A stretch of DNA of 64,000 nt from Neurospora tetraspora (Eukaryota; Ascomycota; Sordariomycetes; Sordariales; Sordariaceae), in contig NW_026944385.1 of assembly GCF_033439725.1 (NCBI RefSeq), positions 930,001 through 994,000 on the forward strand, in the 5' to 3' direction. A model generated the notes under the pieces. It did no database searches, had not been told where the DNA came from, and saw nothing but the letters and a program-made list of their open reading frames with translations. Each line of letters begins with the position of its first letter. Positions within the stretch are counted from its first letter, which is position 1. This document shows, in pieces, positions 1 to 11,311 of this stretch. Position numbers and translations under genes: made by a program.

Positions 1-480
1 TGTCAGGGTGCTCAGGCCCAAGGACTCGCTGCCGAGCCTCAACACAGTCTTGCATCAATGCTAGGGCATCTTCATGTCGACCTTGACTATTCCACGTGAA
101 AGCAAGGTTGTTCATGCTGGTCAGCGTCGAGGGATGATCGGCCCCAAGCTTCGCCTTGCGAGTCTCCATCACCTGCACATCCAGCTTCTCGGCCTCCTCC
201 CACCGGCCTTGGTTCCTATACGTCGACGCCAGGTTGGCCATGCTCGTCAGCGTCGAGGGATGATCGGCCCCAAGCTTCGCCTTGCGAGTCTCCATCACCT
301 GCACATCCAGCTTCTCGGCCTCCCCCCACCGGCCTTGGTTCCAAAGCGTCGACGCCAGGTTGGCCATGCTCGTCAGCGTCGAGGGATGATCGGCCCCAAG
401 CTTCGCCTTGCTCGTCTCCATCACCTGCACAAACAGCTTCTCAGCCTCCTTCCATAGTCCTTTATCCCCAAGCACTTCTG
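1..480 (-). repeat. 126-bp tandem TPR-coding repeats
   Basis: Three to four 126-bp units (42 codons each) inside the NLR gene are almost identical at DNA level. The core phrase, GADHPSTLTSMANLAS in protein, recurs with only a few changes between units at about 110-240, 236-366 and 362-490. High internal identity fits concerted evolution of the sensor repeats. A RIP-mutated relative of the same array lies at 20560-21276. Confidence 0.85.
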
Positions 481-2090
481 CACATAGCGACGTGCTAGCT
501 AATGTTCGCTCGTCTTCTCTTCCCAGTATTTCCTTGCGGCTTCTCCTCGATTTACGAGCCATTTGCTCTGCCACATCATATCTACCCTGCAATTCTGCAT
601 ACCATCCACCATTGTATAACAGCGTTGCCCATGCCTCCTCCAGTTTGCTCTCCACTGGTCGGTAGTCTACGGCCCTCTCAACGTGTGGAAAGAGACGCTG
701 ACACGTCGCCCAGTTACTGTAGTCTCCGGGTGGGAACAGCGCGGCTATCCGTGACACAAACTGATGCTTAAATTCCTTCTCCCTCCCACAGGCCTCCAGC
801 CACGTCCTCGTCGACAGCTGTACGAGGCCGTGCATCTCGAACGTGTCTCCGCTCTCGCTTACAGTTACGAGACAAAAGTTTGTTAGCATTGCTATATTGT
901 CTTCGAATCCGTTGTCCGTCTCGTCGTTGTTTATCTCGTCATCGCTACTATTGGATTCCAAATCGTGCTGTACGTCGGATCTCCTCTCCTGTATTGCCCC
1001 GTCCATGTGAGGCGGCCTTAGCAATGACTCCGGAATGCCTTGTCGGTCGAAGAAGCTCATGAGTGAGAGCAGATCTGCCGCCGAAGCTCTCTTAGAGCGG
1101 ATATGTTCGAAGGATATCTGCCAGGTCGTAAGGATCGCACTCGAAGCCCCTCCCTCTCGCCGAAACTCGCCCTCGTCATGACCTAGAAGCCAGGCTCTCT
1201 TGCTTTCCCCCCTGCGGAACTCGGCCAAATACTTTTCGACCGAGCTCCGTGGCGACCTTCTCTGAATGTAGGCCGCCGCCTGGCTGATAGCTAGTGGAAC
1301 GTATTCTAGCGCCCGTACAAGCTCCTCTGCTGAATCCTTGTCCGAGAGCAAGCTCAATTTCCTCTCTAGGAGCAATAGAGCATCACTCTGCGCCATTGGC
1401 CCGATCTTGATTGTATTCTTGTACCCCCCTACTAGCCTATAAGCTAGATCCTTATCGCGTGTTGTGACGAGAAGAGACCCGTTTGGGCTCTGCGGAAGAT
1501 AGGTAGCTAGCGGACGTCGTTTAGGGTTACTGCCAGCGCCGAAGAACACGTCGACGTCGTCGGCGCTGTCGAAGATTACGATCCATCGGCGGTTTCGCTC
1601 GTTCGACAGCCAGCTATACACAAGCTGTGGTACATCGGCCTTCGGCTGCCTCCGGCCTGGTAGCTTCACGGCATCGGCGATCGCCTTCAACCCTTCCTCG
1701 ACGCGTGCTTGTGTGCCGGCATGGACCCAGAATACCCATCTGTCAGGCTCCTTCGCCGCTGTTCGGTGCGCGTATTCGATAGCCAGTTGCGACTTGCCCA
1801 CGCCACCGAGGCCCACTAGGGCCACACGGCCGGCCGGCTCCGAACATCGTTGGTCGATCTGGTCGAGAATGTCTCCACGGTCGACAAAATCAGGGTCGCG
1901 GGAGAAAGGAATGGTCGCGAACGGCGGCGGCGGCGTTTCGAGTCGCTCTAAGGACGTCAGCGGGGTGTCCCTCGGCTCGAGCGGTGCTAATCTTACCCGG
2001 CGGCAGGTGGAAGTTGATCGGTGCGTAGCTCTGCCCCACCTGGAGACCCTGGTTCAGCGGTCCAAAAGATGCGGATGGAATTTGCGCCAT
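1..2090 (-). CDS. NB-ARC/TPR NLR-like protein, 3' end beyond window
   Basis: Fungal NLR-type STAND ATPase. Reading on the minus strand, a short linker exon is joined by a 49-nt intron (1948-1996; donor GTAAGA, branch GCTGAC, acceptor CTTAG) to a long open exon. The exon carries the P-loop GLGGVGKSQLAIEYAHR (about 1800-1850), Walker B-like WIVIFDSADD (about 1570), a GSLLVTTRDK sensor motif (about 1460) and PLAISQAAAYI (about 1290). After a helical linker, nearly identical 42-residue kinesin-light-chain-type TPRs run from about 500 off the left edge. Splicing gives HLPPERLETPPPP, the usual linker before this NB-ARC. I chose ATG 2090; an ATG at 2204 lies in sequence belonging to the neighbouring HET unit. 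The linker normally follows a purine-phosphorylase domain, which is absent, so the 5' part was probably lost at about 2110. Expected role: cytosolic non-self recognition or regulated cell death (family knowledge). Confidence 0.85.
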
Positions 2091-2140
2091 TGCTGGTGTG
2101 AGGGTTACTCCTCTAAAAAATGTCATTTGGGCCATTGGCT

Positions 2141-5100
2141 TGTAGTTGGGAGGGAGCCGCCAGCCATCTCGCGCCTGACAAGGTAACAACACAGAAAGCC
2201 CCATGGTCCATCACAGCCTCGAGAAAATATAGGGCTCTAGTTTCTTTTCCTTTTTTTGTCCCAGATAGCAGGAGAATAATTTCCGGCACTCCAATAAACC
2301 CGATCCATTGGTTATCAAACATAGCATCCGCTACCTTCGAGACAAAACGCCTAGACAAAACGATCATCCTCGAGTGCCTCACTATGTCACCTCAGTCAAG
2401 ACGTTCCTTCAAAGCTACGATACGCTCGTGGTTCCAGACGCGTTCCAAGCGACACGGAAATGCGGAGGATAGGGAAGGTTCTAAGGACCAAGGGCAGTCT
2501 TGCCCTGCACAGCACATCCCCGTCACTACCTCTATGTCTACCCTCCCCCTCCCGTCTGCTCTGGCTACTGGTTCTACCGATGTAGAGACGTCCACCTCAC
2601 GACTCCCAGTCACTCCGGCTACCGGTTCTATCAATATGGAGACGTCCACCCTACAGCCCCTAGCCGCTTCGGCTACTGGTTCCACCGATAGAGAGACGTC
2701 CGCCAGCGTGGATAACACGAAGCAGGTGAAAGTAGGTTTACTTCTTTTCCCCCTACGACATTTCAGAATGACGCTAACACCTATAAAGAATCTATATTAT
2801 AACTTTCCCATATCACGTAGCCTATTCGCTTGCTTCAACTATTACCGTCCGAAAACGAGAACGCCGCAATACACTGTCAGCTCTTCTGCACCGCATTGGA
2901 CGCAAAAGGCACTCGTCCGTACGAGGCCTTATCCTACGTGTGGGGCTCCGAGGACAAGCCTTGTTCCATCTCTATAAACGGGTACGACTTGGCCGTCGGA
3001 AAAAACCTTTACGCAGCGCTGTTACATCTTCGAGATCACTCCATTGAACGAACTATATGGATAGATGCCATTTGCATTAACCAAAAAGACCTAGAAGAAA
3101 GAGGACACCAAGTTCAATCTATGGCGAAAATCTACGCTAAAGCAAGTCGCGTAATTGTTTGGCTTGGAGAGGAGGCAGCCGGTAGCAACCAAGCGCTGGA
3201 AGAAATACGCATCGTAGCCGAGCGCGACCAAACGCTTGAAGAAATACGCATCGCAGCCGAGCTGTCTACAAGACGATCAGACAATAAAGCGGAAATCCTT
3301 ACACTGCTTCAACGACCGTGGTTTCAGCGCATCTGGGTAAGGGAACCGATGTCAAAGTATTATGACTAAGGAAACTGACAGATTGATGTAGGTGCTTCAG
3401 GAAGTTGCCGCGGCTCGCCATATCCTAATTAAGTGTGGTTCTGCTGAGATTGACGGATTTGCATTCTGTTCAGGCTTAAATGTATTGAACCTGTTCAATG
3501 AACTCCCCGCAGACTTGCGAGCTCGAATCCTTTCGGTAACCTACCTTATAAGGGGCGCAATCTTCCGGCCCAAATACGCGACCAGTCAGTTAGACAACTT
3601 TTCTCTTAACATACGCCCTCTGGGTAATCTGATAGAGATGTACCACACCCGCGAAGCTACGGATCGTCGCGATAAAGTATATGCCTTACTCGGTATGAGC
3701 TCTGATAATCCAACCGCAGCAGGATTATTCGCCGACTACAAGATTCAGTGGGCACAACTCTTCAACAAACTCATCCACTTCCTCTTATCTGAATTGGTCT
3801 CTGTAGTAGGCCTTTCGGACGATAAGGAGATTGCCTGCATTGAGGGCAAGGGCTGCATTCTTGGCGAAGTGTCCTCGGTCAAGAGAAATGCTACTTGGGA
3901 AGACGGACAAGATGTGGCCATTACTTGGAGTAATGCCCCTAGCTATATTTGCGTGAAGGAAGCATGGGGTTCTTGCTGGACCCTCCCGACCACGGTAAAA
4001 TCCGTCCAAAAAGGAGATGTTATCTGCCTTCTTCAAGGAGCGTCGAGCCCCACGATCCTCAGGCCATACAACGATCATTGGGCGGTTATAATGATTGCAG
4101 TTTTCCCAGCAGGCGATTCACAAATCACCACCGGAGATATCAAGTGGTCAGAACTTTTACAATCAATAACAGTCTTTCCACACAATTTTCTACTTATCTG
4201 GGATTGGGATATAAATCCAGACAGGCAGCAAGATAAAAACAACCATGACTACTTTGCAAGCATTCCAGTACCAAAGCATTCAAAGACAGGGTTGGAAAGT
4301 TGTCTAAATGTGGCGACTAGGATACGGAATGTCAGATTGGCGTTACAAGAGGTGAAACAGTATGGAGTTGCAGTGAAGAATCTTCGGGAAGAAACGGCGG
4401 TTCTTGAGAGGGCATTGAGGAGCATGAGCAACCTAAAAAAGACTTGCTTAGGTCCCGAGGATTCAGAAAAGGAAGATGCAAAAGAAACAATGATAAATCA
4501 ACTTATTGAGGACAAGGGCCAATGGACGCTTCTATGCTTGGCGGCAGGAAACGGGCATGAGACGGTCGTAAAATTACTTCTCGACACCGGCAAGGTCAAC
4601 TTGCATAGGGAGGAGCTACGAACGGCACGGTGGCTTGCGGAGCAAAAAGGCTATAAAGCGATCGTTAAGATGCTTCTCGATCCTAACAAGGTCGATGGAG
4701 ATAGGACAGATAGAGATGGATTAACGGCGACGCTGTATCAAGCGGCGATAACTGGGCATGAGGTAGTCGTTCAGCTGCTTCTCGATACTGGCAAGGTTGA
4801 TGCAGGTGCTAAGGATGAGAATGGGTGGACAGCGCTGCATAGGGCGGCGAAGAATGGGTATGAGGCGGTTGTTAAACTGCTTCTCGATACTGGCAAGGTT
4901 GACGCAGATCCTAAGGGCCGGCTTGGATGGACAGCACTGCATATGGCGGCAGAGAATGGGCATGAGGCGGTTGTTAAGCTGCTTCTCGATACTGGCAAGG
5001 TTGACGCAGATCCTAAGGGCCGGCTTGGATGGACAGCACTGCATATGGCGGTAGAGAATGGGCATGAGGCGGTTGTTAAGTTGCTTCTCGATACTGGCAA

Positions 5101-5565
5101 GGTTGACGTAGGTGCTCAAGACCGGTATGAACGGACAGCGCTGCATAGGGTGGCAAAGAATGGGCATGAGGCGGTTGTTAAGCTACTTCTCGATACCGGC
5201 AAAGTTGACGCAGATCTTAAGGATAGGGATGGACGGACAGCGCTGCATATGGCAGCAGTGGATGGGCATGAGGCGGTTGTTAAGTTGCTTCTCGATACTG
5301 GCAAGGTTGACGCAAATGCTCAGGACCGGTATGGACAGACAGCGCTGCATATGGCAGCAAAGAATGGGCATGAGGCGGTTGTTAAGCTGCTTCTCGATAC
5401 TAGCAAGGTTGACGCAGGTGCTCAGGACCGGTACGGACGGACAGCGCTGCATATAGCGGCAGAGAATGGGCATGAGGCGGTTGTTAAGCTACTCAGCCTT
5501 GCATCCTAAGAGGCAGGCTTGGAGGACAACTCCACCTCGAGTCTGTGACGATATGGATCCCGCAA
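2141..5565 (+). repeat. Inverted segmental duplication, arm A
   Basis: This block reappears on the opposite strand at 8068-11311. Homology starts at a shared GTAGTTGGGAGGGAGCCGCC (2142 here, 11311 in the other arm) and continues through the HET gene and its 3' flank. The upstream 0.5 kb is diverged; from about 2700 to about 4800 the arms are nearly identical; the ankyrin array differs. Confidence 0.9.
2768..5509 (+). CDS. HET-domain / ankyrin-repeat protein, copy A (possibly broken)
   Basis: Heterokaryon-incompatibility type protein. The HET blocks are PYEALSYVWG (about 2910), IWIDAICINQ (about 3057) and RPWFQRIWVLQEV, the last completed by a 55-nt intron at 3337-3391 (donor GTAAGG, branch ACTGAC, acceptor TGTAG). 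Exon 2 (3392-5509) encodes about 430 residues almost identical to copy B, then about ten 34-residue ankyrin repeats ending VVKLLSLAS. Near 2820 this copy has one base fewer than copy B, which puts ATG 2768 out of frame with the HET domain. An intron (donor GTAGGT at 2732, branch GCTAAC, acceptor at 2820) would restore a frame from an upstream start, so it may be a pseudogene or a differently spliced gene. HET proteins trigger cell death on non-self recognition (family knowledge). Ankyrin differences from copy B are listed in the findings. Confidence 0.8.
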
Positions 5566-5746
5566 CCCTCACAGATTAGATAAGGAAGGCGGTAGAGACT
5601 GGCAGAATCTGGGCTCATCCCATATAAGGATGCACTCTAGAACCCAGCTCTCAATCTCTCCCTCTTTTCTTCTTTAGCTTTAGTTATTTATTCATTTTGT
5701 ACCCAACTACGCGATACGGAACTACGTGAGCTGGTGCATCGTAACA
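5544..5746 (+). mobile_element. Solo LTR with 5-bp target duplication GAGTC
   Basis: A 203-bp insert begins TGTGACGATA and ends CATCGTAACA (TG...CA with imperfect inverted ends), flanked by GAGTC at 5539-5543 and 5747-5751. A TATA-like stretch lies inside. Without it the flank reads exactly as at the other ankyrin cassettes. Gypsy-type LTR by its termini (inference). Confidence 0.8.
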
Positions 5747-5751
5747 GAGTC

Positions 5752-6130
5752 AGCCTTTCACAATCTTTCCTCCTGTAAGAATTGATCTTGGTTTACTCCC
5801 TAATCTTTATTATTTACTCCCTATTGCTTCCTATCGTATTGGGAGTTCCCCTAGTCGTCGTACATCTCAACAGCAACGCTGGAAGGTCCGTAATAGCAAT
5901 ATCACGTAGAATATATTCGTAGTAGTCAAAAGTGATAGAACCTTCTCATATATTCTGGCAGGCGCGGAGGGTTCTAGTAATAATGCCTCGCTTTGTGCTC
6001 AAGCTTCCCGTCGATCTTTTCGGGTCCCAAATGGTCGATATTATGTCGTGGATGCGGGGTATGACGTGCGGCAGGGAATCGTGGATTTGCAAGACTGGCG
6101 GAATGAAGAAAGGAGCCCTCGCCGTGCGAG
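5752..6130 (+). mobile_element. PIF/Harbinger-like DDE transposase fragment in the ankyrin 3' flank
   Basis: Downstream of the solo LTR the conserved 3' flank of the ankyrin cassettes resumes. A broken frame resembles DDE_4/Harbinger transposases: phrases such as TFSYILAGAEGSSNNASL followed by FRVPNGRYYVVDAGYDVRQG match the family pattern YVLAGWEGSASD...GYYLADAGY. Several frames and stops interrupt it. Related copies lie at 46359-46620 (minus) and 54945-55310 (plus). The identification is by motif memory only. Confidence 0.5.
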
Positions 6131-6590
6131 GAGCCCGCCTTGAAGAAGTACCAAATTGAAGAAATTACGGAAGTTGACTCTTCCCTTTCAGAATCTTTTG
6201 TCAATGACAATCTTCTCCGAGTTAGTCATACCGCAGACGTTGAGTGTCTTTCTCCTTTGGAATCTTCTTACGCTAGTACAATTCGGAACGGTTCTCAGAC
6301 ACTTAGACACGCTCAATCTTTCAGCAATAGATAGCGAGGTCCAATTGCGATGGAGAGCCTCTTTCGGGAATTCTAGCCACGGCTATAATCGAAACTATCT
6401 CAACGGAATGACACGCCGCCCGGCCCTTCCACGCTCCTGGGCAAAACTTCCTCTCAGTGCTCGGCGGTGCTGTGACTGGTCGGTTAGAATGCATTATACG
6501 ATGGTTACCTGCATTTAGGTTCTATTTGTTGGGACCATCCCAAGTTATTTACCCCTGGCACTTAACAGGTCATACAATCGTAGGCCTTAG
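6131..6590. other. Spacer without recognised gene
   Basis: Short overlapping ORFs only. The first part may be a decayed continuation of the Harbinger-like fragment; nothing else is recognisable. Confidence 0.5.
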
Positions 6591-7138
6591 GCTTGGCACC
6601 CTTGTCGCTAAATTCTTTGCTTCCCTCTTTTCATCTTAACACCATCTCTACATCTTCCCACTACATACAACCATCGTCCTTTCTTCCGTTCTTAATTCTA
6701 GCTGCTTCAAAATGGAGGCGCTTAAGAGCGAAATTGCATTATTCGAACTCCAAATCCAACACCTTTGCAAATTTACTGAAACCAATTTGCAACAATCCAC
6801 CCCCTCTTCTTCCTCCACTCAAACCGACGTCATCTCTAGCGCCATCCAACAAGTTCTTGAGGTATTGAATCGTATCGACAACAAGCTCAACGAATTAACA
6901 ACCACATCCTCAACATCCTCAATATACCTACCATCGATACGATACTTAACCAATACCACCGGTCCTCATCCTATCCCAAATCTTGACAAGATCGGACATC
7001 ATACCTTTAAGCCATTAACTAAAGACGACCTCGGACTCAATCTCATTGCCAACCTTCACAAACTCGAAACAGATCCCCATTTCCGTGGGAAAGTCTGCGT
7101 GTCCATCGCAGACTTAGGTATTGATTGGAAAGATCTTG
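6591..7138 (+). mobile_element. 5' end of a non-LTR retrotransposon (leader plus start of ORF1)
   Basis: The leader from 6591 (GCTTGGCACCCTTGTCGCTA) is nearly identical to 36892 onward, where it is joined to a Tad-like reverse-transcriptase tail. Here it leads to ATG 6712, opening a roughly 140-residue frame (begins MEALKSEIALFELQIQHLCK) that is probably the ORF1 N-terminus. It has a Ser/Thr-rich linker and no recognised domain. The frame is cut at 7139 by an LTR. The LINE assignment rests on the shared leader. Confidence 0.5.
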
Positions 7139-7357
7139 TGTCACAGGATTACCTATGACTGTGCCTGGCACATGCACGGCTCCCGCCATGGGACCACTCG
7201 TGCATCCGTGTCAGTAGGTCTGGTGTGGCTCGGGCTCTGGCTGTGGCTCACTCCTACCCTATATTACCAGACCGTACACACTCCCCCTCCCCTTACTCTC
7301 CTCATACAACTACGCATATCCAACCTACCTCCTACCTTTTCGCCTTGTCCTGTGATA
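7139..7357 (+). mobile_element. Solo LTR-like element (TGTCACAGG...CCTGTGATA)
   Basis: 219 bp with matching inverted ends TGTCACAGGA and TCCTGTGATA. Same terminal pattern and late CAACTACGCATATCCA-like motif as the elements at 15695-15947, 18236-18488 and 25443-25635. It interrupts the ORF1 frame. I could not identify a target duplication here. Confidence 0.55.
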
Positions 7358-7689
7358 GCAAAGGATATTCTTCGCGTGCAGACGGCTGGCTGGGACAGCC
7401 TCCTCCTCCCTTTCACAACATCCTTCTTTTTTACTATGACTTCCAGTATGGCTTTACTTTGTTGATCCTGACCGTACTAAAGTCTTATTTCTTTTATACC
7501 CATGCCATCAACCTTCGCGCGACACTCTATATCCGTCGGGAATTATAATTTTAATTAATTTTAGAAGTCAATACGACTGTACGCTCCCTTACCTTTAGAG
7601 TATCTTTATTTAGGGAGTAAACAATAAAGATTTGGGAGTAAACCAAGATCAATTCTTGTAGGAGGAAAGATCGTAAAAGGCTGACTCGA

Positions 7690-8067
7690 TGTTACGAACT
7701 TAAGCGACACGGACGGTGTAACCCTCAGAATCAGGGTTAGACCAGAAGGGCGCAGGAGCATACTCGCTGCATGCACAGGCTTACTAGTAAGCCGGTGCTC
7801 ACGGTGAGCCAACACCATGAGTGAGCCAACATCGCAAGCAAGTAGACACTTGAGGCATGAGAAGTCTAGATAGGCACGCAGAGTATAAAGGGACGACTGG
7901 AGAACTCAGATTGTCAGATAGTTCGACAGTAGTCAATTGATCATTATTACCGAGACTAGTATAACGCTACCATACTTGTTGTGAACCCTTTGGCTTCACC
8001 GAACGTCTTCTGATAGTGTCAACCTTCAGCGATCCTACTTGGGCAGATCAGACTGCCGTTCGTCACA
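7690..8067 (+). mobile_element. Solo LTR with target duplication CTCGA, chromovirus family
   Basis: 378 bp, TGTTACGAAC...GTTCGTCACA, flanked by CTCGA at 7685-7689 and 8068-8072; a TATA-like TATAAAG lies inside. The last 180 bp match the RIP-mutated LTR end at about 20380-20559, so this is a younger solo LTR of the chromovirus that lies at 15950-20559. It sits in the 3' flank of HET gene copy B at almost the same site where a different LTR entered copy A. Confidence 0.85.
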
Positions 8068-11000
8068 CTCGAGGTGGAGTTGTCCTTCAAGCCTGCCTCT
8101 TAGAATGCAAGGCTGAGTAGCTTAACAACCGCCTCATGCCCATTCTCTGCCGCCATATGCAGCGCTGTCCGTCCATCCCAGCCCTTAGGATCTGCGTTAA
8201 CCTTGCCAATATCGAGAAGCAGCTTAACAACCGCCTCATGCCCATTCTTCGCCGCCATATGCAGCGCTGTCCGTCCATCCCAGCCCTTATGATCTGCGTT
8301 AACCTTGCCAGTATCGAGAAGCAGCTTAACAACCGCCTGATGCCCATTCTCTGCCGCTATATACAGCGCTGTCTGTCCATCCTCATCCTTAAGATCTACG
8401 TTAACCTTGCCAACATCGAGAAGCAGCTTAACAACTGCCTCATGCCCATTCTTCGCCGCCATATGCAGTGCTGTTCGTCCATCCCAGCCCTTAGGATCTA
8501 CGTTAACCTTGCCAGTATCGAGAAGCAGCTTAACAACCGCCTCATGCCCATTCCCTGCCGCCATATGCAGCGCTGTCTGTCCATCCCTATCCCTTGGATC
8601 TGCGTCAACCTTACCAGTAGCGAGAAGCAGTTTAACAACCGCCTCATGCCCATTCTCTGCCGCCATATACAGCGCTGTCTGTCCATACTGGTCCTGAGCA
8701 TCTGCGTCAACTTTGGCAGTATCGAGAAGCAGTTTAACAACCGCCTCATGCCCATTCTCTGCCGCCATATGCAGCGCTGTCCACCCATTCTCATCCTTAG
8801 CACCTGCATCAACCTTGCCAGTATCGAGAAGCAGCTGAACGACTACCTCATGCCCAGTTATCGCCGCTTGATACAGCGTCGCCGTTAATCCATCTCTATC
8901 TGTCCTATCTCCATCGACCTTGTTAGGATCGAGAAGCATCTTAACGATCGTTTTATAGCCTTTTTGCTCCGCAAGCCACCGTGCCGTTCGTAGCTCCTCC
9001 CTATGCAAGTTGACCTTGCCGGTGTCGAGAAGTAATTTTACGACCGTCTCATGCCCGTTTCCTGCCGCCAAGCATAGAAGCGTCCATTGGCCCTTGTCCT
9101 CAATAAGTTGATTTATCATTGTTTCTTTTGCATCTTCCTTTTCTGAATCCTCGGGACCTAAGCAAGTCTTTTTTAGGTTGCTCATGCTCCTCAATGCCCT
9201 CTCAAGAACCGCCGTTTCTTCCCGAAGATTCTTCACTGCAACTCCATACTGTTTCACCTCTTGTAACGCCAATCTGACATTCCGTATCCTAGTCGCCACA
9301 TTTAGACAACTTTCCAACCCTGTCTTTGAATGCTTTGGTACTGGAATGCTTGCAAAGTAGTCATGGTTGTTTTTATCTTGCTGCCTGTCTGGATTTATAT
9401 CCCAATCCCAGATAAGTAGAAAATTGTGTGGAAAGACTGTTATTGATTGTAAAAGTTCTGACCACTTGATATCTCCGGTGGTGATTTGTGAATCGCCTGC
9501 TGGGAAAACTGCAATCATTATAACCGCCCAATGATCGTTGTATGGCCTGAGGATCGTGGGGCTCGACGCTCCTTGAAGAAGGCAGATAACATCTCCTTTT
9601 TGGACGGATTTTACCGTGGTCGGGAGGGTCCAGCAAGAACCCCATGCTTCCTTCACGCAAATATAGCTAGGGGCATTACTCCAAGTAATGGCCACATCTT
9701 GTCCGTCTTCCCAAGTAGCATTTCTCTTGACCGAGGACACTTCGCCAAGAATGCAGCCCTTGCCCTCAATGCAGGCAATCTCCTTATCGTCCGAAAGGCC
9801 TACTACAGAGACCAATTCAGATAAGAGGAAGTGGATGAGTTTGTTGAAGAGTTGTGCCCACTGAATCTTGTAGTCGGCGAATAATCCTGCTGCGGTTGGA
9901 TTATCAGAGCTCATACCGAGTAAGGCATATACTTTATCGCGACGATCCGTAGCTTCGCGGGTGTGGTACATCTCTATCAGATTACCCAGAGGGCGTATGT
10001 TAAGAGAAAAGTTGTCTAACTGACTGGTCGCGTATTTGGGCCGGAAGATTGCGCCCCTTATAAGGTAGGTTACCGAAAGGATTCGAGCTCGCAAGTCTGC
10101 GGGGAGTTCATTGAACAGGTTCAATACATTTAAGCCTGAACAGAATGCAAATCCGTCAATCTCAGCAGAACCACACTTAATTAGGATATGGCGAGCCGCG
10201 GCAACTTCCTGAAGCACCTACATCAATCTGTCAGTTTCCTTAGTCATAATACTTTGACATCGGTTCCCTTACCCAGATGCGCTGAAACCACGGTCGTTGA
10301 AGCAGTGTAAGGATTTCCGCTTTATTGTCTGATCGTCTTGTAGACAGCTCGGCTGCGATGCGTATTTCTTCAAGCGTTTGGTCGCGCTCGGCTGCGATGC
10401 GTATTTCTTCCAGCGCTTGGTCGCTACCGACTGCCTCCTCTCCAAGCCAAACAATTACGCGACTTGCTTTAGCGTAGATCTTCGCCAAGGATTGAACTAG
10501 GTGTCCTTTTTCTTCTGGGTCTTCTTGATTGATGCAAATGGCATCTATCCATATAGTTCGTTCAATGGAGTGATCTCGAAGATGTAACAGCGCTGCGTAA
10601 AGGTTTTTTCCGACGGCCAAGGCGTACCCGTTTATGAAGATGGAACAAGGCTCGGCGCCGGAGCCCCACACGTAGGATAAGGCCTCGTACGGACGAGTGC
10701 CTTTTGCGTCCAATGCGGTGCAGAAGAGCTCACAGCGTATTGCGGCGTCCTCATTTTCAGACGGCAATAGTTGAAGCAAGCGAATATGGCTACGTGATAT
10801 GGGAAAGTTGTAATATGGATTCTTTATATGTGTTAGCGTCATTCTGAAATGTCGTAGGAGAAAAACAAGTAAACCTACTTTCACCTGCTTCGTGTTATCC
10901 ACGCTGGCGGACATCTCTGTATCGGTAGAGCCGGTAGCTGGAGCGGCTGGGAGCCCGGAGGCAGGCATATGGGTAACGGTCATAGCAGTGGCGGCGGGGA

Positions 11001-11311
11001 TTTGTTGCAGAGGTGGAGGGCGAGACTGAGTAGCTTTAGGGAACGAAGGTCTTGAGCAAGGCGACGTAGATGAGGCAGTCGAGGATGATTGTGTTGTCCT
11101 GGAGGCAGCGAATGCTATACAGTTGACGATCAATGGACTGAGTTTGTAAAAATGCTGAAGATTCCTCTATCCTGCCCCCAAGGACAAAATAAAAAGAAAC
11201 TAGAGCACTATGTTTTCTCAAGGCTATGGTGGAGTATGAGGCGTCGTGTTGAGTCTGTTTCTGTTTCACCCTGTCAGGCGTAGGATGGCTGGCGGCTCCC
11301 TCCCAACTACA
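8068..11311 (-). repeat. Inverted segmental duplication, arm B
   Basis: Reverse-complement partner of 2141-5565. The two arms are separated by about 2.5 kb of mobile DNA and would fold into a long cruciform or hairpin. Divergence is concentrated in the ankyrin array and the upstream half kilobase. Confidence 0.9.
8100..10842 (-). CDS. HET-domain / ankyrin-repeat protein, copy B (intact)
   Basis: Exon 1 (10273-10842) and exon 2 (8100-10217) are joined by a 55-nt intron (10218-10272) identical in place to that of copy A, giving about 895 residues. I chose ATG 10842 because it gives YYNFPISRSHIRLLQLLP, the usual lead-in to a HET domain. The HET motifs are PYEALSYVWG, IWIDAICINQ and RPWFQRIWVLQEV. 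The C-terminal half of exon 2 has about ten 34-residue ankyrin repeats and ends VVKLLSLAF. Compared with copy A, exon 2 has the same length (705 residues); the first about 430 residues differ at one position (GYKTIVKM against GYKAIVKM), while most ankyrin units differ. Predicted cytosolic incompatibility effector with an ankyrin sensor; the function is from family knowledge, not shown here. Confidence 0.9.

Noticed and set aside
4721-5473. Long minus-strand and third-frame ORFs across the ankyrin arrays (also at 8136-8888, 46838-47374 and 53048-53474)
   Set aside because: They are shadow frames created by the 102-bp periodicity of the ankyrin-coding DNA.
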